Below are positions 34,457-48,582 of a stretch of 64,000 nucleotides of DNA, piece after piece; the stretch's first letter is position 1, and each line of letters starts with the position of its first letter. The translations under genes were made by a program, and so were the position numbers. The DNA comes from Molanna angustata (taxonomy: Eukaryota > Arthropoda > Insecta > Trichoptera > Molannidae): NCBI GenBank assembly GCA_963576475.1, contig OY754972.1:14692572-14756571 (forward strand). Direction: 5' to 3'. Below the pieces are notes generated by a model. That model saw only the letters and a program-made list of their open reading frames with translations, was not told where the DNA came from and searched no databases.

Positions 34457-35281
34457 GAGGGTGACTGCTGCCAACGTACCTATTTTTTTAATTTGAATTT
34501 GCATCATTACTACAAAACGAATCATTTTTTTAAAAATAACCTAGTTAGTTTGGATATTAATAAAGAAAAATATACCTTAACTTTTTAATTACGTTCTGTA
34601 TATATTCTTGTAGGAATATAATAAGCATTCCCCGATTTTTGACATTTATCTTAAATTTCTAAAAAACTAAAGGTAAGGTATAGAGCATTATATTCCAACT
34701 GTCGATTTGTTCAGGAGAACTTTGTTCTCTTAACATATCGACAATGTATCAAGCCAGAATACGCGAGAATTGTATGGAGAGGTCTACTTTTTTCACGGCT
34801 TTTCCAACTTTGAAGTCAAAAAACACCAACTTAGAGGCTTCGCAGCATATATGTTCCATACACGGATTTACTCAGAATTCGGAGAAGAACATTTCGTGTG
34901 TCTGTGTGTGTGTGTGTGTCTGTGTGTGTGTGTGTCTGTGTGTGTGTGTGTGTCTGTGTGTGTGTGTGTGTGTCTGTGTGTCTGTGTGTCCGTCCCCCCC
35001 TTATAACTTTTGATCCGCTCAATTTACAGAGCCCAAAATTTTAGAATATATAAACAGTTATAGGCCTACAAAACTTTTATACTCGGAATTTTGAATTTTT
35101 GTTTCAGTCAGGGGTTATCAACTTTTGAATTTTTATTTTATTTTTCCATATATCTCAGAAACTATAAACGCTAGAACGCTGAAAATTGGTACAAACATAG
35201 ACAAATACAAAATCTCAAATTAGTTTCAAATCTCATAATCAAATTGAAAAACAGGTACGTTGGCAGCAGTCCCCCCCTTAA
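34457..35281. mobile_element. Fold-back element M3, copy 2, enclosing HINE D
   Basis: Left end GTGACTGCTGCCAACGTACC and right end GTACGTTGGCAGCAGTCCCC match 22929-23626. The left arm (to 34690) aligns to the inverse of the right arm of copy 1. HINE D occupies 34695-35226 and only ~45 bp of the right end remain. Confidence 0.7.
34695..35226 (+). mobile_element. HINE copy D, 3'-truncated
   Basis: CCAACTGTCGATTTGTTCAG through the (TG)n array (34898-34990) to CAAATCTCAAATTAGTTT, where copy A continues for about 500 bp more. The right half, with hairpin and CTAG, is missing. Confidence 0.8.
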
Positions 35282-35334
35282 TTCCCAATTCAATACTACA
35301 AATTACTAAAACTGTTTAGATCTTCAGTTCGAGG

Positions 35335-35392
35335 GTTTCAAGCCCATAAAAAGTCGGCCTTCGGTTTCAAGCCCATAACAAGTCGGCCTTCG
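35335..35392 (+). repeat. 29-bp tandem duplication at SINE 5' junction
   Basis: GTTTCAAGCCCATAAAAAGT then CGGCCTTCG, twice head to tail with one mismatch. The second copy runs into the SINE head. Confidence 0.85.
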
Positions 35393-35611
35393 TGGCTCAG
35401 TTGGTTGGGTATCTGACTGCTGATCCAAAGGTCTCGGGTTCGATTCCTGGTGGAGACACAGTTTTTAATTGTGTTTTCAGTCTGGATCTGTGAGACGATT
35501 AATATCGTATGTCTCCAGAATGTGGCAACTTGTTATTGGGTGCGTGTTAAATTAATATTTGACATAGTACCTGTTAGTTGCCCGAGAAGTAATAAATAAA
35601 TAAATAAATAA
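35381..35611 (+). mobile_element. tRNA-derived SINE, family S2, full length
   Basis: Head AGTCGGCCTTCGTGGCTCAG...GGGTTCGATTCC with clear A and B boxes for RNA polymerase III, a ~130-bp body with the palindromic ACGATTAATATCGT, a 3' end GTTAGTTGCCCGAGAAG and an (AATA)n tail. Reference copy for the fragments at 31672, 32852, 33641 and 57016. Confidence 0.88.
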
Positions 35612-35688
35612 AAAGACGCAAGCGATACCTAGGTACATATTCACATCCTTACATTATTCATTATTGTTGAGATACATATCAGAAGAAT

Positions 35689-35874
35689 GGGTTGTTTCAG
35701 CAAAAGTATCAGTAAAAGTATAGTTTAAATACTATGATTTCATAAAATTGTTCAAAATTGTGGCATTTGACGATATTAGATTTCAATGAAACAACCAAAA
35801 TATTGCACAATTTTATGAAATCAAAGTATTCAAACTATACTTTTACTTTAATCTTTGTTCCAGAAACACAACCT
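35689..35874. mobile_element. Fold-back MITE
   Basis: Outer ends GGGTTGTTTCAG / AACACAACC and inner arms AGTATAGTTTAAATACTATG... / ...CAAAGTATTCAAACTATACT are inverted around a ~65-bp centre. Non-coding. Confidence 0.65.
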
Positions 35875-36563
35875 AAGTAATGTGTAAGTAATGTGCATAT
35901 AAGTGAACGAAATTATACATTCACTATTGTCACTGGATTGTACGTTGCAAGAAAGGCATCTAAAGTAATGCGGTGTATCTAACGTAGTTGGAAAAATATT
36001 TTTTTTGGTCATATATCGAAAAGTTCTTAAGAGAGTTCCATATAATTTTATTATTTTTAAATACCATAAATAATTTAGATATTTAATTCCTTACTCAATA
36101 TAAATGATCAGATTTTGTCTAATAATACTTCACAGCCATGAAATATGTCCTGAAATATTTCGAATTGCTCAACCAGAAAGAAGATTCAGTGTAGTGTTAT
36201 TTTTTTTTTGTATTTCCCAGTGCGTTCGCAATTTCGCCAATTTAATTAAAATGTCAACGTGTGTGCATGTACCATAATCTATTTCCGCAATTAAAAACGT
36301 GAGCGTGATTGAGAATGTCGCGGTTTGACAAAACATTTGATGCCGTAGTCAGATGAACGTGGAAACAATAAAAGAAGGATGACGTCACAGCATGATCATA
36401 TAGGTACAAAAAAACAAAGTAGGTATGTACCTACCCGAAAATCAAAAATTAAAATCTACGGTCTCAGAGCACATAAATGTAATGAAATTGAATCAATGTT
36501 TACAACCCATTTAAATTTAAAACGAAAATCAGACTTTTCAAATTACTTTTGACAAATATTAAT
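35875..36563. other. No gene seen
   Basis: Nothing recognised on either strand. Confidence 0.4.
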
Positions 36564-37576
36564 CCAACTGTCGATTCGTTCATGAGAATTCAATTCTCTG
36601 AATGAATCGACATTATTAAGCCAAGATGCGTGTACGAAGGAAAATTTTGTATGGCGTAGTGGACTTTTTGCATGCTAATAACACCAACTAGAGGCCTCGC
36701 AGCATATATGTATGTTCCCATACATGGATTTACTCAGAATTCGGAGTAGAACATTTTATGTGAGTTTTGTGTGTCTGTGTGTGTGTGTGTGTGTGTGAGT
36801 GTGTGTGTGTGTCTGTGTGTCTGTCTGTCTCCCCCTTATAACTTTTGATCCGCTCAATTTACAGATCCCAAAATTTCAAAATACATAAACAGTTATATGC
36901 CTACAAAACTTTTATACTCAGAATGGTGAATTTTTGTATCAGTCAGGGGTTATAAATTTTTGAATTTTTGGTTAATTTTTCTATGTATCTCAGAAACCAT
37001 ACAAGCTAGAACGCTGAAAATTGGTATAAACATAGAAAAATACAAAATCTCAAAACCTTTTTTTTTTAAAAATCCAGAGTTTCTCAAACATTTTTTATTA
37101 AGAATAATATTTTTTTTATGATAAATTTATGAGTTTAACTGCCTATATTTCCAATTTTTTTAAAAATATCGAATAAAGCCGAAACACCCCAACTAGAAAA
37201 TTTAATTTTCTATAAAATATATTACAATTGTATTAGCACATATAAATTTTTTTTTAACAATTTTTATAAAAATTGAATTTAGTGACGACATGCTTCATAC
37301 AATTTGTATGGCAGTAGCCTACACACAATATCTAAGAAGACTTAATAGTTTGATACTAAACTCCAAACATACATACATACCATCATGCTGTTTTCATATT
37401 CTGGGTAGGATCAAAGGACTAACCTCCATACTGTCCTATCTTGACATACATACTAACATTGTGTTAAATTTTTCAATAATATGGATTTATGGGTTTATAG
37501 TTTGATTCTTATTCTTCAACTTTACATACATACTATCGCTATCGACAGTTGGATCTCATGTGTTACATGCAACTAG
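36564..37576 (+). mobile_element. HINE copy E, diverged
   Basis: CCAACTGTCGATTCGTTCAT to ...ATGTGTTACATGCAACTAG, preceded and followed by T. It has more substitutions and indels than copies A-D and F (for example in the left 100 bp), so it is older or a different subfamily. (TG)n array at about 36770-36820. Confidence 0.8.
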
Positions 37577-38324
37577 TCATTATTGACATTTTAAGAAATA
37601 TCTAGAATGATTTGGTACACGGAGTATTTGCCTTGACGACTACAATATGTACATATTTATCATGTTCTCTATATTATATTTATTCGTAGACACGAATTCA
37701 AATCCTTTCGCAAATTCGAATTTTTCACTAAGAATCTACCTACCTTTATAATGGAGAATAATGGGAAAGATAGGTTATATGTTTTAATACTAGATATGTA
37801 AGTTCTAAACGAAAATAAGAAATTGGGATTGGATTGGATTCATCCTATTTTTTTATATGAATTGCTTTTTTTTATCTTTGTGTAATGTATTTTTAGTTTT
37901 TGTCTTTTATGTAACAGTTTGTATTTTAACAGTTTGTAATGTATTTTGTGTAACAGTTTGCCATCGGACATAAAAAAAATATTCTAAACAAATAGTGATC
38001 TTTATCACAGTACCTTCAACTTATATATTTTGTATTAAATCTAGTTATAACTCACACATTTTTGTACAGTGCTCCATATTTATATACATAGATATTTTAT
38101 GTAAATGCTATGGCTTCATTTATGTCTCTGTTTTTAAATTGTTTTACATTTTACATTGTTTACTTTTTACATTGTTGGTTGATTAATTTGTTATTTTGTT
38201 TATATAGAAACCCACTGATAACCTAGTATGGTTAGTGGGATCTTTGGTTATATTTTTTTTCATGTATTATTCAGTTGAAATAAAAAAAACTATCATTTTT
38301 TTTTAAGTTTTTCGCTATCATATA
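37577..38324. other. No gene; possible LINE 3' UTR
   Basis: Around 38208-38290 a small hairpin (CCCACTGATAACC...GGTTAGTGGGA) is followed by AATAAAAAAAAC, as in some LINE 3' UTRs. Otherwise AT-rich. Confidence 0.3.
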
Positions 38325-38436
38325 AAATGTCATACATTGTAATCTGGTTGTTTGGAAGAAATTTACAAATTCCGATTAACCCGCCTGTGTACAGTATATC
38401 TGTTTCAATTTTTTTACAAAAAGATAAATAAATATA
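38325..38436 (+). mobile_element. LINE 3'-tail fragment
   Basis: GTAATCTGGTTGTTTGGAAG...CCGATTAACCCGCCTG...ATAAATAAATAT matches the tail at 53450-53575. Confidence 0.65.
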
Positions 38437-39758
38437 TCGCGGAATAAAACGTTATTGCTTTGTTCGATGTCGTCATGAAATTCACGATTTGTTGATTTGT
38501 AATTATTTTGTAATAAATATAAAACATTCTAAAAAAATAATTAAAACCTACAAAAATAAAGGTACTCTAATTTTTTATTATATGTTGAAAAGAGTTTGCG
38601 GTAACATTTCAAGTTAATTGATACCTATTAAAACACTATAATGCTTTTATATAACACTTACAATTTGCGTATTATTTTTTTTTAATTTAATTAAAATGAT
38701 TTGTTTGTTATTTCGTGAAAATTTCTCATTAATAAATACATGTTTTGATTTATTTAAAGTACTCGTATTATCCGTGTTTAAAATTATATTTTCCAAAAAT
38801 ATGTCGAAATGTAGTCAAATTAATACAACTTTTATGAACATCATATAAATTATGTTTACATGAGCGATTCGATGTGTAGGTAAATACTGATATGCCCTTC
38901 GATGTTTGTTTTGTTAATACGCGATATTGCCTTAAACATTAATTTTAATTGTTTATTTTAGTACGTATACGTTAAAAAACGAAGCGATCGTGTTTTTTTA
39001 CTGTACATTTATATTATATATAAGCTTTTATAATCCAAAATTTATGTTCCTAATATAAATGAAAGTATTGTTATGATATTATTATTAAAAGGTTTGAGGA
39101 GATCGCTTTTGAACAAAAATGAAATAATAAGCAAAACGTTTTTGTATACAATGGAAGCGTAGGTTTATAATATCTCATTTTGTATGAGAATTTTATAATA
39201 TATCTAATAGACACCCACCTGTTTTTATTGAACGTTATTAAATAGACAGGCAGATAAAATTCTAGAATATTGAATTGACAGTAGTCAATTTAGTTAAATT
39301 TGATGGAAAAAAAGACCCCAGAGTCAGTTTGATAGACCAGGTGTACAATTATATGCGCTGTAGCAGCTACTATGAGATGAAGAGGCTGGCCAATTATAGA
39401 GATATCGAGTACTTGGTGTAAACCAGAAATTCTTTGATTCAGAAGAGGAAAAAAATATGTACCTAGTTGTGTTCAAACTATTCATTTTCTACAACACGAG
39501 CTCCAATTCTCTGGTAACACTCTTCCGCAAAAATCGTCAGAATGGTAAATAAAAAAGGCAGCGCCATCTATATTTAATATTCAACTATAGCACAAACATT
39601 AATACGAGACCAGTAGAAAAGGGTGAAGGTGTGGGTCAAAGAATGGACCTGGTTTCGATTCATTTGGTTCATTTATCGAAATATATTTTCCAAAGCTCAT
39701 ATAATTCATAAGACTATACCATGTACAAATGTACATAGATACCTGCATATTTTTATAA
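38437..39758. other. No gene seen
   Basis: AT-rich; nothing recognised. Confidence 0.4.
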
Positions 39759-40476
39759 CTAGTTGCATGTAACACATGAGATCCAACTGTCGATAGCGAT
39801 AGTATGTATAGTTGAAGAATATGTACCAAACTATAAACCCATAAATACAAATTATTTATTATTTTATGTTATTTAGTTTTCTATACAACACATGTACCTA
39901 GGTAGTCAAGATAGGATAGTATGGAGGTCAGTCTTTTTTTCCTACCCGGAATATGAAAACAGCATGATGGTATATGTATATTGTATGTTTAGAGATAAAG
40001 TATCAAACTATTAAGTCTTCTTTGATATTGTGTATAGGTGACTACCATACAAAATGTATGAAGCGATGTCGTCACTAAATTCAATTTTTAAAAAAATTGT
40101 TAAAAAAAAATTGAGATCTTCTACTACAATGTTAATATTTTTTATAGAAAATTAAATTATCTAGTTGGGGTGTTTCGGCTTTTTTCGATAATTGTAAAAG
40201 TTTTGGAAATATAGGCAGTTAAACTCATAAATTTATAATAAAAAAAATATTTTTCTTAATAAAAAATGTTTGAGAATTCCTAAAATTTTTTTGAAAAAAC
40301 TAATTTGAGATTTTGTATTTTTCTATGTTTGTACCAATTTTCAGCGTTCTAACGTTTATGGTTTTTGAGATATATGGAAAAATAAAATAAAAATTAAAAA
40401 GTTGATAACCCCTGACTGAAACAAAAATTCAAAATTCCGAGTATAAAAGTTTTGTAGACGTGTAACTACAGACACA

Positions 40477-40575
<99 letters not shown>

Positions 40576-40778
40576 ACGAAATGTTCTACTCCGAATTCTG
40601 AGTAAATCCGTGTATGGAACATATATGCTGCGAAGCCTCTAAGTTGGTGTTTTTTGACTTCAAAGTTGGAAAAGCCGTGAAAAAAGTAGACCTCTCCATA
40701 CAATTCTCGCGTATTCTGGCTTGATACATTGTCGATATGTTAAGAGAACAAAGTTCTCCTGAACAAATCGACAGTTGG
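39759..40778 (-). mobile_element. HINE copy F
   Basis: Complete minus-strand copy, CTAG (39759) to CCAACTG (ends 40778), T on both flanks. Part of the segment between the (CA)n array and TGTAACTG is shortened compared with copies B and C. (CA)n at 40471-40577. Inserted beside a LINE fragment. Confidence 0.82.
40471..40577. repeat. (CA)n microsatellite inside HINE F
   Basis: About 107 bp of CA repeats with two or three interruptions. Confidence 0.95.
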
Positions 40779-40819
40779 ATAACTTATTTAATTAATCACA
40801 ATATTGTGCAATTCATTCC

Positions 40820-41395
40820 AATGCGATTGAACGAGTGCAGCGCATGTTTTTGCGCTTTCTTTATTATAAAATGGGTTGCTCCATAGAAGATATAGATTAT
40901 CCCGACTTGATGCGTGGCTTTCGATTGCACTCTTTGGCCGATCGAAGAAAATTTCTGGATTTCTGGTAATGAACTGTGTGTTGATGTAAATATGGATCAT
41001 TCATATATCGATAGTTTTCCCTCTTATTATTATTTATAATTTTTCTTTTTTATTTACATTGAAGCTTTGATTGATAAATTTATTTCTTTATGAAAACAAT
41101 TTTATTTTTTCTTTTATTCATGTTATTTGGGCTCATTTTAATTTTTTTTTCAGATGGTTTAGATTTTGTTTTAATATTTGCAGCATTATTATTGTTAATT
41201 TTATTTTTTACTGTTTGTAAGGTGTCTAATTATTATTCTATAATTATTTTTTGTATATTTTTATGTGAATCAACGTTTTTATCTGAATCTATATTTTTAT
41301 TTGTTTCAATATTTTTTCTCTATTTGTAATTTATTATAAGTATTGTAAAAAGTAAATGGCTTTTGCCGTATATTGTATAGATAAATAAATAAAAT
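40820..41395 (+). pseudogene. LINE C-terminus and 3' UTR
   Basis: NAIERVQRMFLRFLYYKMGC then DYPDLMRGFRLHSLADRRKF-LDFW-stop: the 'xIExVQRxFLRxL...Y..RxxxxxLxSLxxRRxxxxLxF' pattern of CR1/R1-like reverse transcriptases. A T-rich 3' part ends ATAAATAAATAAAAT. A hydrophobic 79-aa frame at 41090-41329 lies in this T-rich part and is not a gene. Confidence 0.7.
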
Positions 41396-41631
41396 ATTAA
41401 AAATTTACTAAGAAACCTTTTGACTAAAAATTATTTGAGCAATTCGAAAATATTTATAAAATAAATTATATTTTTCAGTTCCTTTGAATTATTTATTTTG
41501 TCTGATAATATCAGAAAACGCAATTGGTATTTTTTTATTTTACATTTGGTAAGTGGCAAAAATATCTTATGATTTTTGAAGATCGACAGGACTTATTACT
41601 TATTTAAGGACAGTAGTTTATTAAGAATTTA

Positions 41632-42540
41632 TTTATTAATTTATTTATTTATTTAATATATCTTTACACTTTTATGACATAATGTTATATAATAATCAAC
41701 CTCACTAGGACTAGCCTGTATCGAGGTCGAAAATTTTACAAAATCAAATGGTAAAGACAATAATATAAAATGATATAAAAATAGTATGTAATACAAAAGA
41801 AACATAAAAGTATAACAAAAAAAATTTAAAACTATAAGAAAAGATACATAAAATAACAGAATACAAATAAACACAAAAATGAGCCCAGAGCTATAAAATA
41901 TACTATGCTGCAGCTAAATACAGTTGGGTACCTGCGTCCATAACTGCAACAATAATTATATACATCACAGCTCTGGACTCACTATACATATACCTACATA
42001 CATACTAATAAAATTATACACAAAAACTAGTGTGACCACACGTTTGGAATAAAATATAAATTAAATGACAATATGAATATAAATTATAAGAATAAAAATT
42101 ACATGACAATGTGAACACTATTGAATACATTTAGCATATTTATACAATTTGAAATAACATAGGATTTTACCAGTTTTTTGAAAATTACAATTGTTTTTGC
42201 TGATTTAATTAAAGTTGGAACATCGTTAAATATAATAGGTGCTACATTAAAGTAGTTTCTCTGACCAAATAAAGTATTCATTCTATCTGGCCGGAAATTG
42301 AGAGAGACACTGCCTCTAGTCAATCTATTTTGTTGTGATCTAGTAGCTGTATCCAAATTAAAAAAAAACTTGCACAACGCTTGTATGATAAATAATTGTC
42401 TAGGGCTAAGTACACCTGTCTCTTCATAAAGTTTGTCAGTGGGATAGCGAAAATCTTTTTTATAAATAATTTTCAAAAAAGTTTTTTGCACTATGCAAAG
42501 CGGAGCAAGAGCAGTTCTATCTGTTTTTTTCTGTTCTATG
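41632..42540 (-). pseudogene. CR1-like LINE C-terminus with long 3' UTR
   Basis: Minus-strand 130+ residues: QKTFLKIIYKKDFRYPTDKL, LSPRQLFIIQALCKF, RNYFNVAPIIFNDVP and IFKKLVKSYV. 'YPT..LY.E..VL..RQLFI......F....P..YN.LP..I.....FK..L..YL' is a CR1-type C-terminus. The 3' UTR includes an ACCTCGATACAGGCTAGTCC-like segment (seen again near 57740) and ends in an ATAAATAAATAAATAA tail. Confidence 0.75.
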
Positions 42541-43847
42541 AGATTTTTCTTCCCATAAAATTATGAATTAGTTTTGTATAACTTTTATACCGAATAAAAT
42601 TATTTTATTGGGATTAGTCCACATAATGTAGCAATAAATTGCTAAATTCACTAAATCTCTTTATAATTAAATTATTTATATCTTCTTATTCTAGCGATAA
42701 ATATTAAATTGATGTTTATTACAGTAACAAAGTTGAAATCTCTGAAGTCATCAAAAGTTTCGGATGTTTTAACCATAAATATCCGTTAATGTTTCATTAT
42801 TTCTGCAAGTTTAGTTCAAGGTCAAGTGATGCCTATTAAATTCGGTGTTAATTTAAACTTAAAGCTTCAGAGAATGCAATGTTGGATTAACGTATTTAGT
42901 GTTGAGATGATTTTATTTACATTATAATTTGATGGCATAACTTCAATAAAATATACGTTTTTAACTACTCAACGTTTAAATCTAATTTCTTATTAAACAC
43001 GAATGAAATGACTCGTATGAAAAGGTATTACGAGTACAAAGAAAAAACACATATTAACATTAAATTTGATATCTGCATTAATAATTATAGTATATTTTAT
43101 CATTTATTTTGCAACAAATGCATAAAAAATAATTGACTTAGTATTTTTTAGATCTCGAAATAATTCAATCACAATAGTCTACGGAATTGAATTTTTTGCC
43201 CCTTAGAACGTGTTGACTGTATCATGTACCTAGGTGTAATAATTGATTGATGAAGTTGGAACGACCATATCAATATGTCGAAGCATATATGGAGATTATT
43301 TTGTATATTGATTTAACCTCGATTCATGTTTATCCTAGTGAGGTTGAATAAATAAATTATACTCTCTAAAATGTTATATTATAAATTAATTAATATTTTT
43401 GTGTCAAGTGAACTCTTTAGTATCTAGGTACTAAAATTAAACTTTACTCGCAATCTAAAAAAATAAATATATTAGATTTCACTAAGTTTAGTTTGTCTAT
43501 CAACAATTCAAGTAGATTTATTTAAAATATAAAATCGATTCAGACGATGTGCCTTACACGAAACGCGTCAATAGTCAATTAAAGTAAAATAGAACATATA
43601 CCAAGTATTTAGATTTTTTATTATAATAAATCTACAAAATAGATTTTAGTGATGGAGACTGAAACGTCAAAAAAAATAAATCGTGGGATTGAATTGATAT
43701 CATAATTATCGTTTGATTTTAACAGTTTACGTTTAAAGTATTGAGAAATCTAGATCGCACAGTCTTTCTTTGAATAGGCGTATACGTATGAATATGAAAA
43801 TGTTCGGGGCGGATACACGATAAATGTAAGATATCAAACATGGTGGG
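42541..43847. other. No gene seen
   Basis: AT-rich; a short LINE-tail-like patch at 43315-43362 (CCTAGTGAGGTTGAATAAAT). Confidence 0.4.
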
Positions 43848-44171
43848 TTGGTACAGTCTTTGGGTGTATTTCCATATCGAACTCCACCAATACTTTGTTT
43901 AAGGAAAACTTTTCCTATTGAAGAAGAGAAATTTCAGAATTTAACCATTGAAAGTTGTCCCTTTGGAGCTGAAAAAGGTACTATGTTGTTTTTCCCGGGA
44001 CTTGGTTATAAATATAAACAGGTGACTAGGTATATAAACAGTCCCAATTACTCAAAATTATTTATTGATTTTACGGAAACTTATATAAAGTTCTTACAAA
44101 AAGAAAAAAATATATATTATACGAATCGAGTATCAATATTACATTTAAATAATAACACTGTATTAAATTAA
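43848..44171 (+). other. 107-codon ORF, unrecognised
   Basis: A frame in ordinary AT-rich DNA. The part SLGVFPYRTPPILCLRK...GAEKGTMLFFPGLGYKY faintly recalls the 'LRxYPP...LxRK...IEKGTxVxIPxxGxHxD' stretch of insect cytochromes P450, but the diagnostic ExxR and FxxGxxxC motifs are absent. It could be an exon relic; chance is at least as likely. Confidence 0.15.
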
Positions 44172-44280
44172 CCCTATATGTAACAATAATATAACTGCTG
44201 ATAGACAATTTCCTAAATAATAGGAATAACATATGGTGAAGCAATGAATTTCTGGTTCCATTATTTATTCAATAATTTGA

Positions 44281-44480
44281 TATGGTGATAGCCTAGCGGT
44301 AAGGTTGTCGCCTCACATGCGTGAGGTCGACGGTTCGAATCCGGGCGGGGCACGCACTTCTGGATTTTTAAAAAAAATCTATGTGCGGATTTATATCACT
44401 AGCTATGTGTAGCCATGATCCAATTTGTCTGGTTCCCCTTTTTAAGGGTTACGAAGGTCAGATGGCAAAGTACATTTTGA
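44281..44480 (+). mobile_element. tRNA-like SINE, family S4
   Basis: Head GCCTAGCGGTAAGGTTGTCG...GGTTCGAATCC with A and B boxes. The anticodon arm closes a 6-nt loop, so it is not a sound tRNA gene. Body contains CTAGCTATGTGTAGCCATGA and GGGTTACGAAGGTCAGATGG. Single copy here. Confidence 0.65.
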
Positions 44481-45462
44481 TTATTTATATAAATATCGAT
44501 TTAAAGATGCGATCAAAAGAAATGCCTTGAAAAAAATTACCTAGATACAGTAAAAAATACTGTCCAAAAAAAGCTCGAAAGAAATAACTCGTATGTGAAT
44601 AAAACGTAAATATTCTTACAATACAAAAAAAGCTTGCTTGTTTAACAACAACTTACACACTTGCGTATCGTTCACATTATGTATGCCTGTTGCTGAGATT
44701 TAAAAAAAATGTGTTTTTTGAACATTCTCAGTCCGTTTGAAAATAACTAGGTACTTGATGCAAATTTAGATATTTAAAAAAATAGTGTTAGGTTTGAGTC
44801 TTAGGAATATTTTTATCTGTATACATATTTGTACCTATAAGAAAAATATAAATTGCCTAGTGAAAAAAACGCTTTCAAATGCAAACGTTTTGTCTAACGA
44901 AAAAAACCTTGACCCCGGGATCTTACAAATAAGAAAATAAGCAACTGACCTAATAGTGATTTAATTTTTATGAGCTTGGTTTTTTCGTACATAAATCACC
45001 GTCATACAAAAGTCGACCAACCATAATTATTATCAAAGAAAAAACGTACAAATGAGTTTAGTTCGGTCTATTTTAAGTTCATGCTTTAAAACGAATTTCA
45101 GAGTAAGTAATTGGAATTCTAATCACGCTCTTGTTTTCTGAATCGAATACAGTTGTTTGTAGCACGTGATTTAACTGATGATATAAAATTACTTTAATTA
45201 GCATTTAACGTTTTGCTACTACCCCCACATGTTCGTTTGTAATGGAGAACGATAAATCGTTGAATGGATATAGAATGACATTAATTAAGTTGAAACCATT
45301 AATATCAATAAACGATAATCATAATTCGCCGTGCGCAGAAAGCAAATTTTTAGGAATCGGCATCGAAACAAAATTGAACTAAGAGAAATATGGTTATTTA
45401 TTACAGATTGGACTTATATAAGTGAAATAACTGCATAAACAACATTAAAAAGTTTTTTTTTT
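44481..45462. other. No gene seen
   Basis: AT-rich; nothing recognised. Confidence 0.4.
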
Positions 45463-45781
45463 ATTATTATAATATTAAATTGCTATAACCACTTGAATTG
45501 AGTTTAACGCGACTAGTTTCGGGAAAAACTGAACTCCCATCGACAGGCGAATTACAACTAACTAATGTTGGACGTTTGTATTAGGTACTCCACCCCCAAC
45601 GAAAATAACCAATAATAACTCACACACCCCCACCCCCGCTCCGCACTCTAATTTAGGTACCTAATACAAACGTCCAACATTAGTTAGTTGTAATTCGCCT
45701 GTCGATGGGAGTTCAGTTTCTCCCGAAACTAGTCTCGTTAAACTCAATTCAAGTGGTTATAGCAATTTAATATTATAATAA
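45463..45781. mobile_element. Fold-back element with ~125-bp near-perfect arms
   Basis: TAATATTAAATTGCTATAAC...CAAACGTCCAACATTAG-type arms (45463-45588 and 45654-45781) are almost identical inverted copies around a C-rich ~65-bp loop (ACACACCCCCACCCCCGCTC). Very low arm divergence implies recent origin or conversion. Confidence 0.85.
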
Positions 45782-45869
45782 AATTGAATTATGGAATACC
45801 ACAAGCTAACCGTCGAAACAATGAATATTCTTAACATTAAAAAGGTTCATAGATTTTATAATCTTTATA

Positions 45870-46369
45870 TCTTTACATATATAATTCTTCTGTACGTGTG
45901 TATGTCATTGAACTCCTCCTAAACGGCTGAACCGATTTTGATGAAATTATTTGTGTATGTTTGTGTGAGTCCCTGAATGGTTTAGATTTACAAAATGGTA
46001 TTTTAAACATTGATATAATAAAATAATAATAAAAATATCAATAGTTATAAATATTTTTGGAATATGTATTTTGAATAATGTCAACTTTGCTTTCGATATG
46101 TCACAATATTATGCAATGTTGGTTATACCATTAAAACTTGATGTTTTTCTCAACGCTCGCGCTGTCTGAATGTTGCATTTTTAGGCTAGACAAAACTGAT
46201 ATGTGGGTATACACGCATGTCTCGTGCTTCCTTTTATAAGGTAATCTACATCCGCACACCTGTCGCTGTGGGATATGCCGTGATAGCATGTGATATTTTT
46301 GTGTTTTTAAACCAGCTAATAACAGGCATGCCAACGTTCGTGCAGGACAACGTCTGTTGGGTGCGCTAG
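45870..46369 (+). mobile_element. Helitron-like non-autonomous element, family Y/Z
   Basis: Starts near TCTTTACATATATAATTCTT, includes GAACTCCTCCTAAACGGCTG then AACCGATTTTGATGAAAT (a block found in many insect Helitron-like repeats) and ends GCAGGACAACGTCTGTTGGG then TGCGCTAG, followed by T. The 3' hairpin and CTAG-T end fit a Helitron. No protein. Confidence 0.55.
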
Positions 46370-47939
<1,570 letters not shown>

Positions 47940-47966
47940 AACTTTTAGGTTTTCACGGGTATAAGA

Positions 47967-48582
<616 letters not shown>

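Noticed and set aside
16882..40703. Recurrent ORF MYGEVYFFHGFSNFEVKKHQ... in five places
   Set aside because: Same frame across the HINE repeats, running into the GT array; codon use and the non-coding nature of the family do not support a protein.
41090..41329. 79-aa very hydrophobic ORF (possible membrane peptide)
   Set aside because: It lies in the T-rich 3' UTR of a LINE fragment; T-rich DNA gives Phe/Leu/Ile frames by chance.
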